DNA of 64,000 nt from contig NC_090020.1 in NCBI RefSeq assembly GCF_036417845.1, forward strand, positions 40,966,425 to 41,030,424. The letters run 5' to 3'. This DNA is from Apteryx mantelli (taxonomy: Eukaryota; Chordata; Aves; Apterygiformes; Apterygidae). The notes below the pieces were generated by a model. The model was not told the DNA's origin. It made no database searches and worked only from the letters and a program-made list of their open reading frames with translations. This document shows, piece by piece, positions 13,026-28,531 of this stretch. Positions within the stretch are counted from its first letter, which is position 1. The number at the start of each line of letters is the position of its first letter. The translations under genes and the position numbers were made by a program.

Positions 13026-14049
13026 ATGAAGAAGAATTTTAATTAAACCATAGAACTTCCCTGTCTTGGCAAACAAAGGTAAAATCGTTAGTTAGGAGAG
13101 ACATTCACACACAAATGTTTCTTGTGAATGGGTGTCCACACTCTAGCCATTAGTCATATAATGCTCACTCCACCACAAAACAGACAATTTATATTGCCCT
13201 GGATACTGCTCTGAGTTTATGCTCCCTCTCCTGGACTGTTGTTGCAATACATGGTAACCAAATTTATTGGCCTACCTTCCCAGAAGGCAGCTTGAGAGTC
13301 ATCACTTCTCACACACTGGAGCTCTCTGTGAATTTCCTTATGCGGACTGCCAAGGATGTCAGATGAATTGGATCTGCAGAAATCAGAACTCCTGGGCCTT
13401 CAGTTCAGGGCAGTCCAATGTTCCTCTATACAGACTATACATTTCTTCCAACTCCCTCGGAGTGGCTGACTCACTGCAGCCTCACGCAGTCTGCCATTTC
13501 ACTCACTCTCTCATTTTCATAGCATCCTACACACGCAGCCACTGTTGCCAAAAGCTGTCCCAAGAGCTGGAATCACCTTGCCTCCAGGGTAGCCTACTCA
13601 ACCCTGCTTATCTTATTGCCACTCAGTTAAGAAAACTAGAAGAGAGCTCTCTAAGATCCTGTGCCCCTACTCTCCTAGTATCAGTACATAGATGCAAACT
13701 GGAACAATAGTAAGTCAACTTAGGGACAACTGCCTCAAATTCATTATCACTGCAACTCTGCTACAGGAGGGCCTAACTACACATAGTATATTTCAGAATG
13801 AGGCAATTTGCTCAAAAACAGATGTTTGCCCTTCTAATGACTCATATTACCACACTGTCTCGACAGAGCATGTTCTTTTTGCACATCCTTTATATCTTAC
13901 ACATACCCATCACATCATAAGCATCCTTCACATGGAGAAAATAATAGGTCACAAAGGACTCCAATACAGCAGAGAAGACGTAACAAGAAAAAAAAGAGAG
14001 GTTGAAGTTGTATAAATTGGAGTTAAATATAAAAGCAACAGATTTAAAA

Positions 14050-14268
14050 CAGCAAGGTACAAACTACCAGAGGACAAACTATTAATTGATACATTGAATT
14101 CTTCATCTCTTGAAGTCTTCAAATCAGCTCCACCTGAAATTGGGAAAGATGTGCTTTAGCCTTGCTGCAAAACCAGCTGGATGAAATACTATGGCCCATG
14201 TTACACAGTAGGTCAAACTAATGATCTGTTGATACCTCTTGGCTCTAAAATCTATGAGTCATGTAATT
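14050..14268 (+). mobile_element. Ancient CR1 LINE 3' end, + orientation
   Basis: The blocks actaccagagg, ttcttcatctcttgaagtct, gaaatactatggcccatgtt, acacagtaggtcaaactaat and cttggctctaaaatctatga follow the old sauropsid CR1 3' end (family tail: ...ggccttaaaatctatgaatc). It is heavily diverged. Confidence 0.75.
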
Positions 14269-17200
14269 CCTCCTAAGTGGCCCTCACAGGGATTTAAGCC
14301 TCAATGACTTTAAACCTCTACTCTCTTTATTTGCAGTTACAAATGAAAGATTTTTGATATTTTGCCCCACCAGCCTACCATTTCCAATTTTTTCACAGCA
14401 TCCCCAAAAATGGGTTTTGAAGTAGAACAGCTACAAGTTCCCTCTACTTAGTCTTTTTCCATCCATTAACTGCATTAGAAAGTAAATGAGCCAGGAATAA
14501 TGTCAGCTAAAAGGACAGATTTTCAGTTCTTCCTTAAAAATCACACTTAGGCAAGATCCAGAATTTTATTACAGCCAAAAAAGATGAGAACTGCACTTAG
14601 ACCAGTTTTTCTCCCATACTCCTCTCTAAGCCAAGATGTCACTAAAACAACAGCTGCGTATTTTAAATGTGACATGGGATCTTAAAATCTCTCTGCATTC
14701 AACCAAGGAGTGAAGAAAGTCAGAGATTCTTCAGTCTTTGGATAGGTCTGAAAACACTTGAAGGCCCCCAATATACAGTCTGTCAAGGGATTAGAGTAAA
14801 CATATGCCAAACATGTAAACATGTAAAACATCCACCAAGGCCTTTCCTGAGAACGTCGAAGTACATTCTGAAAGAGACCAATCAAAGCCTTGGTCTGAGA
14901 AGCGCAGAGTTTCTTAGTGTAAGATTTACGATGCAGCCACTTTGCAAGATCAGCAGTCCCTTTGCATTAATAAAAGCTTAACTCACTGTCTCCTTTTCTT
15001 TTGATCTGCCTCCTCTTTCCTTTTCTGTTTCAAAGTCTTCCCTCTGTCTCTTAGTTCTTCCATACCACTTTCTGTTTAAACTTTTTATATCCTTGTAACA
15101 CTTGACTTCCCTAATGCTGTTTTCTTCTCCTATGGCACGTTGGTATTTTCTAAAAGGAATTAGCTCCCAGTACTAATTTTCTTCTTCAACCTCTTTTCTT
15201 CTTCCCTTAGTTTTCTTTTCTTTGCCTCTCATTTCAGTTTTCAGCTTTTTGTCTTCTGTCTTCATTGCCCCAACCACTGTTGATCATATTGTCATAAACA
15301 TATAAATAACTTCATCCTAGCTGCTCAGTCACAGATCTACTTCAGTCATATGTTCACTGTTCCCAAACACCACTACACATCCATCTTTGTCAGGGATACT
15401 CTATGCTTCTAGCTGCCTATTCGTTTACTGTTCTACACACCTCAGTAACTTTTAAGAGGAAACACCCCGTTCAAATCCTAATTCACTTATGCTCCTGTGG
15501 CAAAAAATACTGTCAGGTCTTCTCCAGTATTTCTGCTATTTCCTCCTACGTGCTTTCTCTTACAGCTTGCACTCCATTCCTTTTTCTGGCATGGTCATCT
15601 GACACGATAACAACTTTCTCTGTGGAACCTGACCCACTTATCACTTTTTGAGCTTCTCAGCTTCTTTCTTTTCAGGATACCAAAGGTTCCTTCTGTGGCA
15701 ATCCCTCAAGCATCTTCTAGATTTCTCTCAGCCCCATTAGATATCACTAAGGCTCACAGCTTCTCTAGGATTTTCCATCCTTCTCATGATTTTATACTCA
15801 CTTTCTGCTGCTGCTGCTGCTGGAGGTAGAGAAGCAAAGGAGTTGAAGACATAATATGGGAGTAATTTCTGGAGCCATCCCCTGGTTGTCATCCTGCCTG
15901 CCTGTTGAGAAGAAAGAGTAGCAACTGCACCACTTTCTTTGTTATAGCCTAAAAAGAAGTGGGGAACAGGACAGACCTGGCTGGGAGGGGAGCTGCAAAG
16001 AGACAGGGTAGGCGCTGGAGAACAAGTTTTCTGGGAAGGTAGGGGCCAAGAAGATGCTACAAATGAAACTGGACAGTCTGTAGGGGAAGAAACATGGCCA
16101 CAGGAAGCTTTTGAAAACCAAAGACCAGGATGAAATCAAAGGGCACATCCCTTTCCTGCAGGAGGTGAAGGCTCACAGAACAAAGAGCCCCATTAATCTT
16201 AAAGTCATAAGTGGATTTAAAGCCATAATAAGGGGGGACATTGAAGGTTAATCTTTTACCCCTTTTCTCCTCCAAAGCTGATTCACACATATCGACCTCT
16301 CTCAGTACCTGCATAATGTATTTTCCCTTCTTATATCCTTATCAGCCTTCTGTCTTCGTATTAATCTAGGCAGCTTACTTCACATTCCCTAAACTCAGAG
16401 GATTTCCTCGGTCCTTCCAAGTCCTGTATGATGCAAGCATGCCAGACAAACATTTAGCCCTTGAATGTACTTAAGTGGCCTCTTGTTTTCCCCTTGTATG
16501 GCTCTGAAGGGTTATGAAAATAAGAGGCCAAACAAATTCCTGCCAGCAGTAATTCCAGCCCCACCCTGCAGAATGGGCAGACATCATATGGCCTCAAGAA
16601 CAGCCAAATTTCATGATTATGTTTAAATAAATGTTGGTGGTTGAGAAGCCTGCTCTGTTTCCTCCAGTTTTTCTCTCTCCTAATGTTCCTTCACTGCAGG
16701 GGGTTATCAGCACCTTTGCTGACTTGGCTGTGGCATGACAAAAGAAGTCTTTGCTCTGTAGGAACAAAAAGTTCCCTTAAAAACATGAAAATACCCATGT
16801 AACAAAGCAGCATTAGTAAACAGGATTTCAGTCAGCACAACAATGCTCAATGATTTCAGGGGTTAAAAAAAGGCAGGGATGAGGTGGGAAGAACCAACTG
16901 TTTTTCCAAATATTTAATGTTTGGGTTTTGCCAAGAGCTGCAGGAGGAAGACACAAACAGTAATATGAATAACAAAAAATAAAGGATTTAAACAGTATTT
17001 CATTTTATTTTGCTGGGGGTTGGTTTTTTTTTTTTTCCTGGTCTTGGCTGCATGTACCTGTAGAATTAGCTGGACTCTCTGGGTAGAGCTGTCTCTGCAC
17101 CTCCTTGTAGATTTTCTCCTCCATTATTCTACAATAGACTTTTACACTGTGCTCCCCTCTGTATGTGAACAGCACTTTTGGGTATTACCTGAATTATACA

Positions 17201-18364
17201 GGAACTTCCATTAGCCATTGGAAAATAAGTGGAATTTCTGGTATCTGCTTTGGAAAGTAAAAGGGAGATAAACGAAGCCTTTTTCTTATATGACATACAT
17301 TCAAGAAAAATACAAAACTACGTTCAATTCTATTGTTTTCTCAGAACCAGGAATATAAGTTGTTTGCTCAGTCATTTCACTTTAGCTGTTCACTGTGTAC
17401 TGTGATTTGCATGAACAATGCTGTCAATACAGATTAAACAGAACATGTGAGATTACTTTCAAAGAACATCGCATGGTCAAGTACTTTACAAAGCTTTTAT
17501 TCTATATTGTCTGAAAATTCAGCTAGAAAGCTTGCAAATCATATCTTCCTAGTTTGTTTCCTTTCTCATGGCAAATATTGCATTTATTTGTCTTGTTTGA
17601 TTGTGTTACTGTTACTAAAGAAACTAATTGTAACCATTACTATTACTTCACTTTGAAGTTGGTTGCATTGTAAAGAACATAACATTAACAACAACCTTGT
17701 AATAAATAGCTGACAAGTGTAAAAACATGATTCATTTAAACTTTCAACTTCAACACTTTTAGAGGTGAGAATGGGGCTGATGTTTGTATTAGATTGTAAA
17801 CTTTTATACTTTTAAGTACAATACCATCATCAAAAGTAACAAATCTATTAATAAATTACTGTTCCTTGCTAAAGGCAGTGTACAAATTTGGCATCTTTGA
17901 GTATACACTCAATGCTAGAATGCTTTTATTTTCTTTTCGTCTGTTTTTTCTTACCTTCTCCCATTGTTCTCTCTGATACTTCTCTTTGAGCATGGATTGG
18001 CAGTGATGGACTCTTGCAGTGTTGCCTGCAAGATGCTTGAGGAGGTTGTAAAAGGTGAAAAGAGAATAATGACAAGGTTTCATGGACAATACAGTGCTGT
18101 TTGACTCCCATATCCACTATGCAGGTGGCAAGCCAGCAAGCATCAGAAAACCAAGTGGCATGAGTATAAGACATTTTCCATACACTTCCTCACTTGACTA
18201 TCTGTGAGTAGCAGATCTCTACAGCTGATTAACCATGCTACAGAAGAAGAGACAGTTGCAGCTGGCTCCACAAGAAGCTACCCAGGCTCCTTGAGTTATT
18301 ATCTTGAGGCAGAATTCAACTGTAGCACAGCAGCTTTTACACAGAATATATCCTAGGCTTGGAC

Positions 18365-19290
18365 TGGGATTAGCTCAATGGAGAGGCAGACCTGTTGTCT
18401 CTGCAGCATGCTCTCTGAACCACTACTGTGGGACTCTCTGAAGATGCATTCAAGGGGCTGTTCTTTGCCAGCAGATTTTATGCACTTGTGTTCGTACCAT
18501 ATCAAATATGACCTGGCTCCTTCTATGCTGCAGAGTGCCCCAGATTCCTAGAAAGCTTACTAGCTCTGTTGCAATGTGGTGCACTCAGAAAGCCAGTTCA
18601 GGTTGGGCGCTGTGTCTGAATGAGTAAGTCCTCCTCTAGTTTGGAGTGTCAGGAGCATGCAGTGCAGAGATACTCCTAGGTCTGGCCAGTCTTATGAGAA
18701 CTGGTTCCGTGACTGCTCCCAGTACTTGCATCATCTATGTTTTTGTACTATTGGGAAAATGTTTGTTTCTTTCCCTCAGATAATGGAGAATTGACCATAA
18801 TTATTTTTGGCTGGTGTACTGCTGCTAAGAGCTATTTCAAAGTGTAATACAGAGTAGTTTCATGCCAGTGTAGAGGTTCCTTTGGTCTGGAGAAATGATG
18901 TCTTTGAAGGTCAGACTAAGAGATGAGAAATCCCAAATAAAATACTTTCAGCCTGACACAGGGTAGGGGGTTGAATCAATGTTACCTACTTGTCACAACA
19001 GTGTTTTAACCACTGGGACAGACCACGGTCTAAGGAAGGACCTCTGTCTATTCACACTCATCCACTTTGCTCAGAATATAATAACAGTTACTGAGACAGA
19101 AGGATTTTCTAACCTGGTGATTAGGATAACAGGCTTCTGGAGCAAAACAGTGTTGGGCTGAGAGGTTGAGAGCACATCTATTTCAATATATTGTAGCCCA
19201 GTGAGCAGGGAACTCGTTTCCTTCAGTGTTCAGACCATGGCTCCCATAACCCGAGAGTGGCATCAAGTCTGCATCCTCTGTATCACTGAG
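18365..19290 (+). repeat. Region with tRNA-like (SINE-type) blocks
   Basis: gggattagctcaatggagag at 18368-18387 resembles a tRNA A box (TRGCNNARYNGG). Further tRNA-like starts are aacctggtgattaggataac (around 19112) and tgtagcccagtgagcaggga (around 19192). No complete tRNA cloverleaf could be traced. Old tRNA-derived SINEs are the likely source. Confidence 0.3.
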
Positions 19291-22200
19291 TGCTCTGGAC
19301 ACTTTGCTAATGATTAAAAGCACTACCATCACCATCCACTTTTGTCAGAAGTATCTGAAATGCCTTACACGATTTCTTTTTTGGCAGGGAAGTTTATGTG
19401 CCTGTGAAAAAAGACAAAAAGAAAGAAAGAAACAAAATCACTACACGTGGTATGATCTGAACAATTTATATTTTTTTACTTCTTTTGTTCAACAGAAAGT
19501 AAAAACATCTACTATTCACAATATATTTGATGTTTAAATGCCATGTGACCTTCTCCAAGCAGCCCTCATCTTTTTCGAATATCTGAGAACTATTAACAGA
19601 TGGGCTGCCTGATATTTCTCACATGAATATCCTCACCACTCTTTTCTTAAGCTTACATATAATGGCTTCTCCAATTGTTGCTACCACTTCATTTGCCTCT
19701 TCATTGCGGCATATAAAATAAACAGAGTCATTTGGACTACTTCAGTTCATTTCTGTGGACAAAGGCAAAGAATTACCCTTTTCAAAGTCTTACCACTGGA
19801 CTCTAGCTAGGTGCTCTGGAGCAGCACAGTTTAAGAAGAGTATTACAAAATGTAAAAATTTGTACACTGTGATAACATGAGAAGGCCTTAAAGAAACTGA
19901 AATGACAGACTAGAGAGCTGGAATTTGCATGCACTGCTCCAGGGGAAAGGAGGAAGGGGAAGAACAGCACACATTCTTACTCTAGGAGGAAAACCTGATT
20001 GTGACTCAGACAGGGAAGAATTTTTCCAAGAACAGTTCATCCTAGTGAAACTATGCTACTCAGGTAATGTTGCCAAGGTCATTGACATCTTGGCTTATCT
20101 GCTCCTTAAAGGGAAATTACCAAGTTAAAAATTGTGGGCCATATCCTCCATGAGGCAAACCGCTGCAGCTCCCAGTGAAGTTACAGGAGAAACATAATAG
20201 CAGCAAGGGGTTGGCTTTAGAAGTCCTTTTCTTGTGTTACTAACAAAACATTTGAGCTTTACATTATTTCCAGTTTCATAATCTTTTCATAGTTGATTTC
20301 TGAAAGTCAGGTTGTTTCCCAGTCTGGCTTTCATATATGCAAGGCCATATGTACATAGCTGCAAATAGAGTAGGGAAATATATGCAAAAAAATTTTGGTC
20401 AAAACTAAAAACAATATAATAAAGTGTTGTACTAGTGTTAAAAGCAACACTGGGCCCTAACTTCCTGCCACTTGCTATCTCCCATCTCCTTCCATTCACA
20501 ACCAACTCTTGTCAACTGACTACCTTTTTTCTCTTTTCATGTACCCCCTCAGTTACAGCAACTGTCCAAGGCCTAAAGTTAAAAGCTAACAGTGGTTAAC
20601 TGTTGATTCCAAGATGCAACCACCCAGAACAAGCTGTACAAAAACATCTTCACTGTTTTTAAAAAAGGTAACTCCTGTCTGGAATCAAGCATTTGAAAAT
20701 AACTTCTTAGCCTAGTCAGTGCCATTTCTGCTATCTCAATATGATGGCTTTCCCTCTCCTCCCTAGTTTAAAAAATCATGGGATTGAACAGTTATATAAT
20801 TTAAGTGTTGGGCTCTCCTTATTTGCCTTCTGACTGGAAAAGTGCTCCTTGCTGGGCAATATGGGGAGGTAGAAATCTAGCCCCAGATTCTAAATTCTAA
20901 ATTCTACCAAATTCTACCAAAAAGCTGGTGTCTCGTGTTTCTTGTTGCTTCAGCATTTTTGTAGACCTTCAGAGCAAGCCAACACGCAAGATTTGGTATA
21001 AGATCCCAGGATCAAAAGTTATTTCATTTATAAATAAAAGCAGAGCTTCTCACAGATTCACAGGGCTGAGGTTTTAAGAAGAACATTAGTTCTGACAAGA
21101 ATTCACTGCACATATGTTTTCTCTCTAATCATATACCTAAACTATAAGCTTGACTTTTCACTATATACTATTACTGGGGCATACGGGGACCTATTCCTCA
21201 TTTGGAACTCCCTGAATGATAGTGATAAGCTGCCATTATTCAAATATTAAATGGTTACCAATAAGGAGTAACCTTCTGTGCAGTTGTCTGCCTGGCTACA
21301 TCCATGAAACCTGGAGTCACTGTCATGCATCCAAAGTTCTCTGGAAGTGTAATCCACCAATATACAGACATATACAGTATAACTACAGAGAGTTTTATTT
21401 ACAAAAATAATCAGATCAAAATCTACTGTGTAAAATTGATTACACTAAATATATTTGATTCATTTATCCTCCAGAATGCAGAATGATAGCTCCAAGCAAT
21501 ACTCCACAGGAGAACTTTTGTGCAGACTATCACTTCGACACCTTCTTTTCATGAAGAACAGAGTCCAGTTTTCCTCACCCCACACAGTCAGTCAGCCAGA
21601 AGCCACTGTCATTTTATGACTAACCTCACCATTGCTTAATAAAATTTTCCTGTTTTGGATAACAGTTGGCTATTCAAAATACAAGCAGAGACCCCAGAAG
21701 TCCCTTCAAGTAGCCTCACTGTGTTACTGACCTAGAAATACAGCTCAAGAGAAATGTATACTGAGGGGTTTATAACCAACATATTTAAAAAACAATAACT
21801 ACTCACACAGGAAACCACATATTTCAGTTTATGTTACTCTTTTCGCAAGATTTTTTTGTTAAAGATAGAACAATTATTAAATCAAAGAGTTGATTATTAA
21901 GAGGGAGACATCCTTCATGATAAAACATTCTCTTTAATAAACTTACACAAAAACTATACAAATTACAAACTTTATCAAACAATTCTGTCTCTAGACAGCC
22001 TCTGAATACCCCTAAACACATCCAATAAATTCTTCTCTAAATTTCTTAGAAGACCATCTCCATTAAGCAGTCAATCTTTGTGGGTCCCCTGAGAGATCAC
22101 TTAAGGCAAATTATACTATACTTCCTTCCCTCCTAATATTGACTTGTAATAAAAGAAAAACATTTTTTCCTGCTTAATACATTTTCCAAAATTACATCAA

Positions 22201-25200
22201 TATTCATCCACTTCAAACAATTTGTAACAACGGTCTTGTCCAGCTGGGTAAACAAAAAGATTTTACATATATTTCATTGAGCATTTTTACTTTTTTTTTT
22301 TGGAAAAGACCAGGGCAACGCCTCTTGCCAAAACCAAAACTGCTCAAATGAGTAATTATTTATATTTATGAACTGAGGTCTCGGTGCTGTTTCTATCGCA
22401 GCAGAAATCAAGAAAAACATCCTGCTGTAATGAACTTGCAACCTCATGTGAAGAAAGCGCATTACTATGTGACACAGTCCAACTGACTTATATACACAGA
22501 AGCCCTAAGGCGACATGATTCTGAAACGCTAAATATTGATAGAAAAAAATGAACTGGTCATGCTGATATACCGGTCATGGTGAGAAAGATGAGAGATATA
22601 TTATATCTTAGCTTGCTGTCTTTCTCAGCAGATTAAATGCAGATTGTTATCAAAGTTGATGAACAGATTTTCTGAGCACACAATCATTCACAAACACAGT
22701 AACAACACAGACACCTAACCCAGTATAGCCCAAGGGAAAACTGTTTGCATCCCCAGCAGTCGAGGACAGCTTTAAATACGCTCAGAAAGAAGCTTTAAGC
22801 ATACTGTTTGGTTTTTTTTAAATTAAAAACATAAAATACTACAAAACAAAGCCAATATAAGCAATTCTTCTTTCTTTGTGCTCTAGCTAGATTTTGTTTA
22901 AAGCTGCACTGAATTTTGACTGACTTCATTCTGTGGTGAAGGAAAGATAACCTGGTTCCTGAGGAGAACATGAGATAGAAGTGACAGGGTGGGCATGGGA
23001 AGAGTGCCTCTATTTATGCATTGGTCTCAGCTGCTCAAGTTCCTATTCCTTCGAAAGGTTGTAAAGACAGCTGAAAATAAACTGACAAGACAGAGGAAAG
23101 ACTTTGTTTGATTTGTTATGTAGCCCTGAAGGCCTCATCAAACCAAATCCAGCTTTCACTTACATTGTCACAGTCTCAGTGGGATCAAATTTTTTTGTGA
23201 TGTGCAATTCACTAGAGAAAAACTGAACAGAGAATGGACCCCCTCCTGTACTGACTTTTAAACAGAGTGACGAGTTGCTGCTAGAGTTGTACTGACTGCA
23301 GTGTCTCACCACAGAAGCTCCACAGAATTCAGTTTATGGAAGTTGCAATGTAAATCAATAATTACTGATTACACCAGGTACCAATTAAGCCTGTGTGTTT
23401 CTTTATGTGAAGGTTTCATTTCCCCCCAATAAAATATGTTAGACTGTGAGAAAGGCTGGTGACTGTGTAGCTAACTCACAAGTGTGCAGCTCAGGAGTTC
23501 TGGGTCTTGTTCCTGGATGGTCTTCCTGTATGATCCCCATGATAGTATGATCCTGTATGATCAAAGGTCATTCCTCTTCTAATGACAACTGAGACCTCTG
23601 TATACCACCATATCACAGGAAAAAGTATAGCATCATTTTCCTAGTTGTACAAAGAGATGCCTGCCATAAAGCTATTTTTGCTATTTTGTTGTGCTGTGAC
23701 ATTAATTAATGCAAAGTGACAACAATTTATGATTGGAATGTGGTATAAAAGATACCACTTGAAGATAATGTTCAAAGTCTTTTTCCAGGAAATTTCTCCA
23801 TTTCCCTCTCTCACCTTCCAGAAAACATTATGCAGACTCATAGGCATACGAAAAATCTTCACACCAAGTGTGATGATCAAGCAGAAAGGAAATGCAAATA
23901 AAATAAAATAAATAGTACATTTATAGCAATGTAATCATCTAAACAAAGATGACCAGATGTGTATGTATATACATATACAGGAGAGAGGGACAAAGAAAGA
24001 AAATGAGGGAGAGGGTAGGAGTGCAAGGAGAAGAAACAAGGGTAACTTGAGAACTTGCACATTCCTGACATTAAAAAGCAATGCAAACAACCATAGATGC
24101 AATTCTTATCTATGGCAAAGAAAACATATCTACTGATGCAGAAGCTAGGCTCACGCAGTGGTCACCTGCCTGTAACTTATTCAGTCAATTTGTATGTAAA
24201 AGATCCCTCCATTTCTCTGCTTAAATGCCAAAGCTGGAAGAAACATAAAGGTAAATAAAAAGGATTAAGAGACTACTAAGAGAGTTGTACTGCATTTCAG
24301 ATGTGAAATGCAATTTATGGTGTCAGATCTTGGCTAAAAAAGGCAATCTGTTGTGGATGGTGGCGGTTAAAGCATATCTGATTGAATCTGTGTTACAATA
24401 CATCACAGAAAAATCAGCATCTGTTTGAGATTACATTTACAGTAAGTATTTTAAAGAAAGGAATTCTGAAGGCAACTACAGATTTTAAAACAAATTCTGA
24501 TCTCTTGGGACTAATAATCCTTCCTGTAATAGCCCCCTAATATTTAATGGTCTGGGCTTTACACAAAGTATGAGCAATAAAATGCAGTGTATTGTGTGAG
24601 CAAGGAAGCATAAAAATCTGCTATTGGGAAACTTGTGAAAGTTAAAAATTATATATGCAATGCAAACATACTTTGTGGCTGCACTGGACCCTGAATTTGG
24701 TGAAGTAAACTGAGAGATGCTTTCACATTTAATAGCTTTTTGGAAATACATTTACATTTTCACAAGAAGCAGTTTTCAGTCGTAATCTATTTGATTCTAG
24801 GAGGAATTTATTTTTCCTAGTCTCCTTCTTTCTTGCCTTTTCAGAACTCAGTTATTTCTCAAAACAGGACTAGAATAAAAATCACTTGAAGGAGAACCAT
24901 GTCTGATGGCTTCCTACTGCCTCATTGTTTTGTAGTGAGTCATTTAATGAAATATGAAATCAAACCTCTCCTGTCTTTAGTACTTACTGGCACACAAAGA
25001 GAGAGGCAGTATTTCAAGTACAAACTACGTCCATTCATTTCTATAGAGTGCCTCCAGGTCAGCAGTGAGGCAAACTGGCTAGGCATTGAGAGGAGGCTTG
25101 CTTTTCACAGGGTATATGAATTCTTCTGGTGGAAGAGAAGACAATTTTGGTGGCTGTCAACCTTTTACCTTTCATAGCAGTACAGTCATGATTTTTCTGT

Positions 25201-28200
25201 TTTGCCAGAATGTTTACACTCAAAAGAATTACCTTCTTAAAATAATGTGACAGTTCTTTAGGTCGTGGATTTTTGTGCCTTCAACTCTCACTGAAACCTT
25301 ACAGAGATAATATTTATCTAAATACCTTGAATAATTAAATTGTAAAGTATTACATCTACTCAGCAACTGAATTAGTCTGTGGTATGGAATGATTTATTCA
25401 TTTACCTCAGACATAATGAGAATGTTAAATATTACTTTACACCTACTGTTTATGAGGATTGACCACTTCAGCTGTTCCTGTTTCCCTCTCTCTATACCCG
25501 TTTCCCCAGTATGCAAGGAGAGAAGTGAAACCTGTCCATACATGTATTGCATCACTGCCTGTCCCAGGACAAGGCTAAAGCCCATACTTATAAGAGACTA
25601 CAATAGTAGGGCCATCAGTTGCATGACTTTTTCTTGTCAAATTCTGGGAAGTATCAGCGGGGTAGTAGAAAACAATGGAATAGAGAATTGAAGCAACAAA
25701 ATAGAGTAGACATTACCTTATGCCAAAAAATGGATGAGCAGTTCAGAGAAAACGTTTGTACGTGATAACGCAGCTCAGCCAGGAGCACAGAATCATCTTG
25801 ATGAGAAGTAGAAGGCCATCAGATTGCCAGAAGCTCCAAAAAATCTAAACACAATCTACACGTATAATTAAGCTTTACACAGAGCTGTACCTCTTTTTGA
25901 CTATATAAAAAGTCTTGAACATAACTGGTGGGGGGAGGCAATTCAAGATGAAATTGTTTGATAATTAAAAGTGCTCTTTTGCTAAATTACTAATTTGAAT
26001 TTATTTATATAGGTGAAGAATATATGAATTATTAAAATAATTGCCACATCAGACTTGCAAAATTCTGCTTGCCCACTTATTCATGATAAATACGCTGTTC
26101 TGATAAGAAAATAAACCATGTGTAGTTATTGCGTCAACCAATACGATACAAGTATAAAGGGGAATTTACATGGGTGTAGTTGTTACTGGTCCATATTATA
26201 ACTTGCTTGTTATGCCAAGGCTGATGTCCTATCTTTCATGATTACTTTTAGATATATAATTGCTGCAGGTTATTAAAACCCTAACTTCACCTGCATCCCA
26301 CATAAAATATGGTAGATTGAACAACGTAGCATCTCCTAATGTGGTGGACAATGGGGTTAGTTGACAGTGACTGAAAATAAAGCTGTCACCCAACAAGCTA
26401 CTATCACCATATAGTGAAGTATTAAACAGCAGTACTTTCAATGAATCACATATGATCTAACTGCTTCTGACTGTATTTAAGATACTACCTCTCACCTAGT
26501 CTCTTACATTGCTTTAGATAACATCCAGCTCTCTACTTAGAATTGCTTCATATTTTATGATGCTTAGTTTTCTAATACACATAAAACCTTCTATAAGAAA
26601 AACATTTGCCACTTTTCAATCCCCAGTGGCTTTTCTGACTTTAGTTAAGTAAATCATCACTTAGAAATAAGTAGGGAGGTCAAAGTGCCAGGCAAAAATA
26701 TGATGTTTTCAAACCATTATTAAAAATCTCTGACTGGATATTAATTTGGTGCTACTATTTGGAAAATAAAATAAGCTGTTCTTTTTGTTAAATGGAGCTA
26801 GGAGGAGAGAAGCCAGATGACACATAACAAGGTGCAGGAAAAGGGCTTACAGGAGAAGAAACAGACTATATTAACAGAGGCATATATGGCAAAATTAAAG
26901 GCACAGAATGATGATAAAAGCCAATTTAATTTACAAGCTTAATACTCAGTAGAAATAAAATAGAAAATAGATGTGAAACCAAACAAAGTATTTGGGTGAC
27001 GAATTCAAGTTGGTTGCACTGGGGAATATTATTGTCTTGATACAAATTAAAACTACACTCTAACCCTCAGTAGAAAAACTACAGTCTAAACATGAAGATT
27101 TTACCAAAGGAAAGAAGGAAAGATGCTTACCTTTCTGGCAGCTGACTTTAAAACATCATCTCTCCTTAAAAGCCATGAAGGTTTGCATGGATTTGGAATG
27201 CTGATCTGCTCTGAACAAAGTGTGTCTATAAAAAAAATCTAATTGTATTCATTTCTGGAATATCTCCTTATTTTCAATTTAAACAACAACATCTTTCACC
27301 TTGAACTTAATGGGACTACTGGTAGAGATATTTTTACAACACTTGTGCCGTCGATATTTGCTCCCTCCATCTGAGACAAGGTCTAAACTCTTATATTCTG
27401 AAGATCTACCTAGTACAACACAGCATATGAAGCCTAGTAACTAGTGTATGCTACCTAGCATATCAGCAATAACTATACTTCTCTAGCCATAAGGAGAACC
27501 TAAAGTCCTATTTCCTTTTAGTGCTACCATACTATATAAAAGCCAGATTCCAGGATGTGGACATTTCCCTACCAGACCTACCAGAATGTCTCCTAAATCT
27601 GGCAGACAGATTAGTTTGGGAGCATAATGAAGTTGAAGGAAGTTATTTTAGACAAATTCTTTAGTCTAAACATTCAGTTCAAGTCTCATCCCATCACAAA
27701 TTAAAGAGTTCTCTGATGTCTGGGAGGTCCCTGAACCACTAACATTCCTCCTGGACAATTTGGGATCTGAATGGAATTATCTTCAAATAGAGCAGATTAA
27801 TAAATAACACAGCTAACGGATAAGTGAAGTTTCAAGAATGTCCCAGTATACTGGCTTTCAGGACAACACCGTATCTGGCATGTTTCTGAAAATCTCAGGA
27901 TTTGCGAGATCCAAAATCTTGCTTAAATACTTGTAGATTTTAATGTACTTCTAACAGATCAAGTAATTGGGGATTTGGTAAATAAAAAATGTAACTTAAG
28001 AATCAGATTTTGAATTAGAAAACACAGGGACTTGCATTAAAAGCAGAAAAAACTGGGATGATTCTCCACTATGTCTTTAAGTGATACAACCTAGATCTTG
28101 CAGCCCGCAGGGACATGGGATGTATGGATGCTCTCAGATTGCCTTCCTTGTTTCTGGTCTTCACTGTGGCCCTCTGCATAATTTAGACTGTTCTGAAAAC

Positions 28201-28531
28201 TTAATAGCAGCAGAACCCGAAGTCTTTACTGCACTCTATGTTGTGATGCTGCCTATGAGGCTTTCTTCACACGTCCAGCCTCACTGCTGATGTGACCTTT
28301 ATGAAGGTGTCCTTGCAAGACACCTGAAAAGCTGGCTGCCCTTCCCACTTCTCTCACTGGGAGAATCCTTCCCCAGGTGTGGGCCTTTATAATCTCTTTA
28401 ACTGCTCTAGTATTCTCATTTCACATGAACAGGAGAAAGTAGGGCAGAGAACAACTTTCTAAATGAAATGTAATAATTCTTTTCACATTTTATACATATA
28501 TACCCCCATGTGCATGCATATGTGAATACAT

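Larger units (their letters stand above)
9300..14045. other. Intergenic AT-rich DNA
   Basis: Only an A16 tract and a 15-bp tandem duplication stand out. The 147-codon frame at 13267-13710 has no recognisable domain, no promoter context and no clear splice partners, so it is not called as a gene. Confidence 0.6.

Noticed and set aside
13267-13710. 147-codon frame on the + strand
   Set aside because: No recognisable domain, no promoter or splice context and non-coding-like composition; the Cys and His residues do not form a zinc-finger pattern.
18368-18440. Possible tRNA gene (A box gggattagctcaatgg)
   Set aside because: No matching B box, acceptor stem or anticodon arm could be traced; more likely a SINE remnant.
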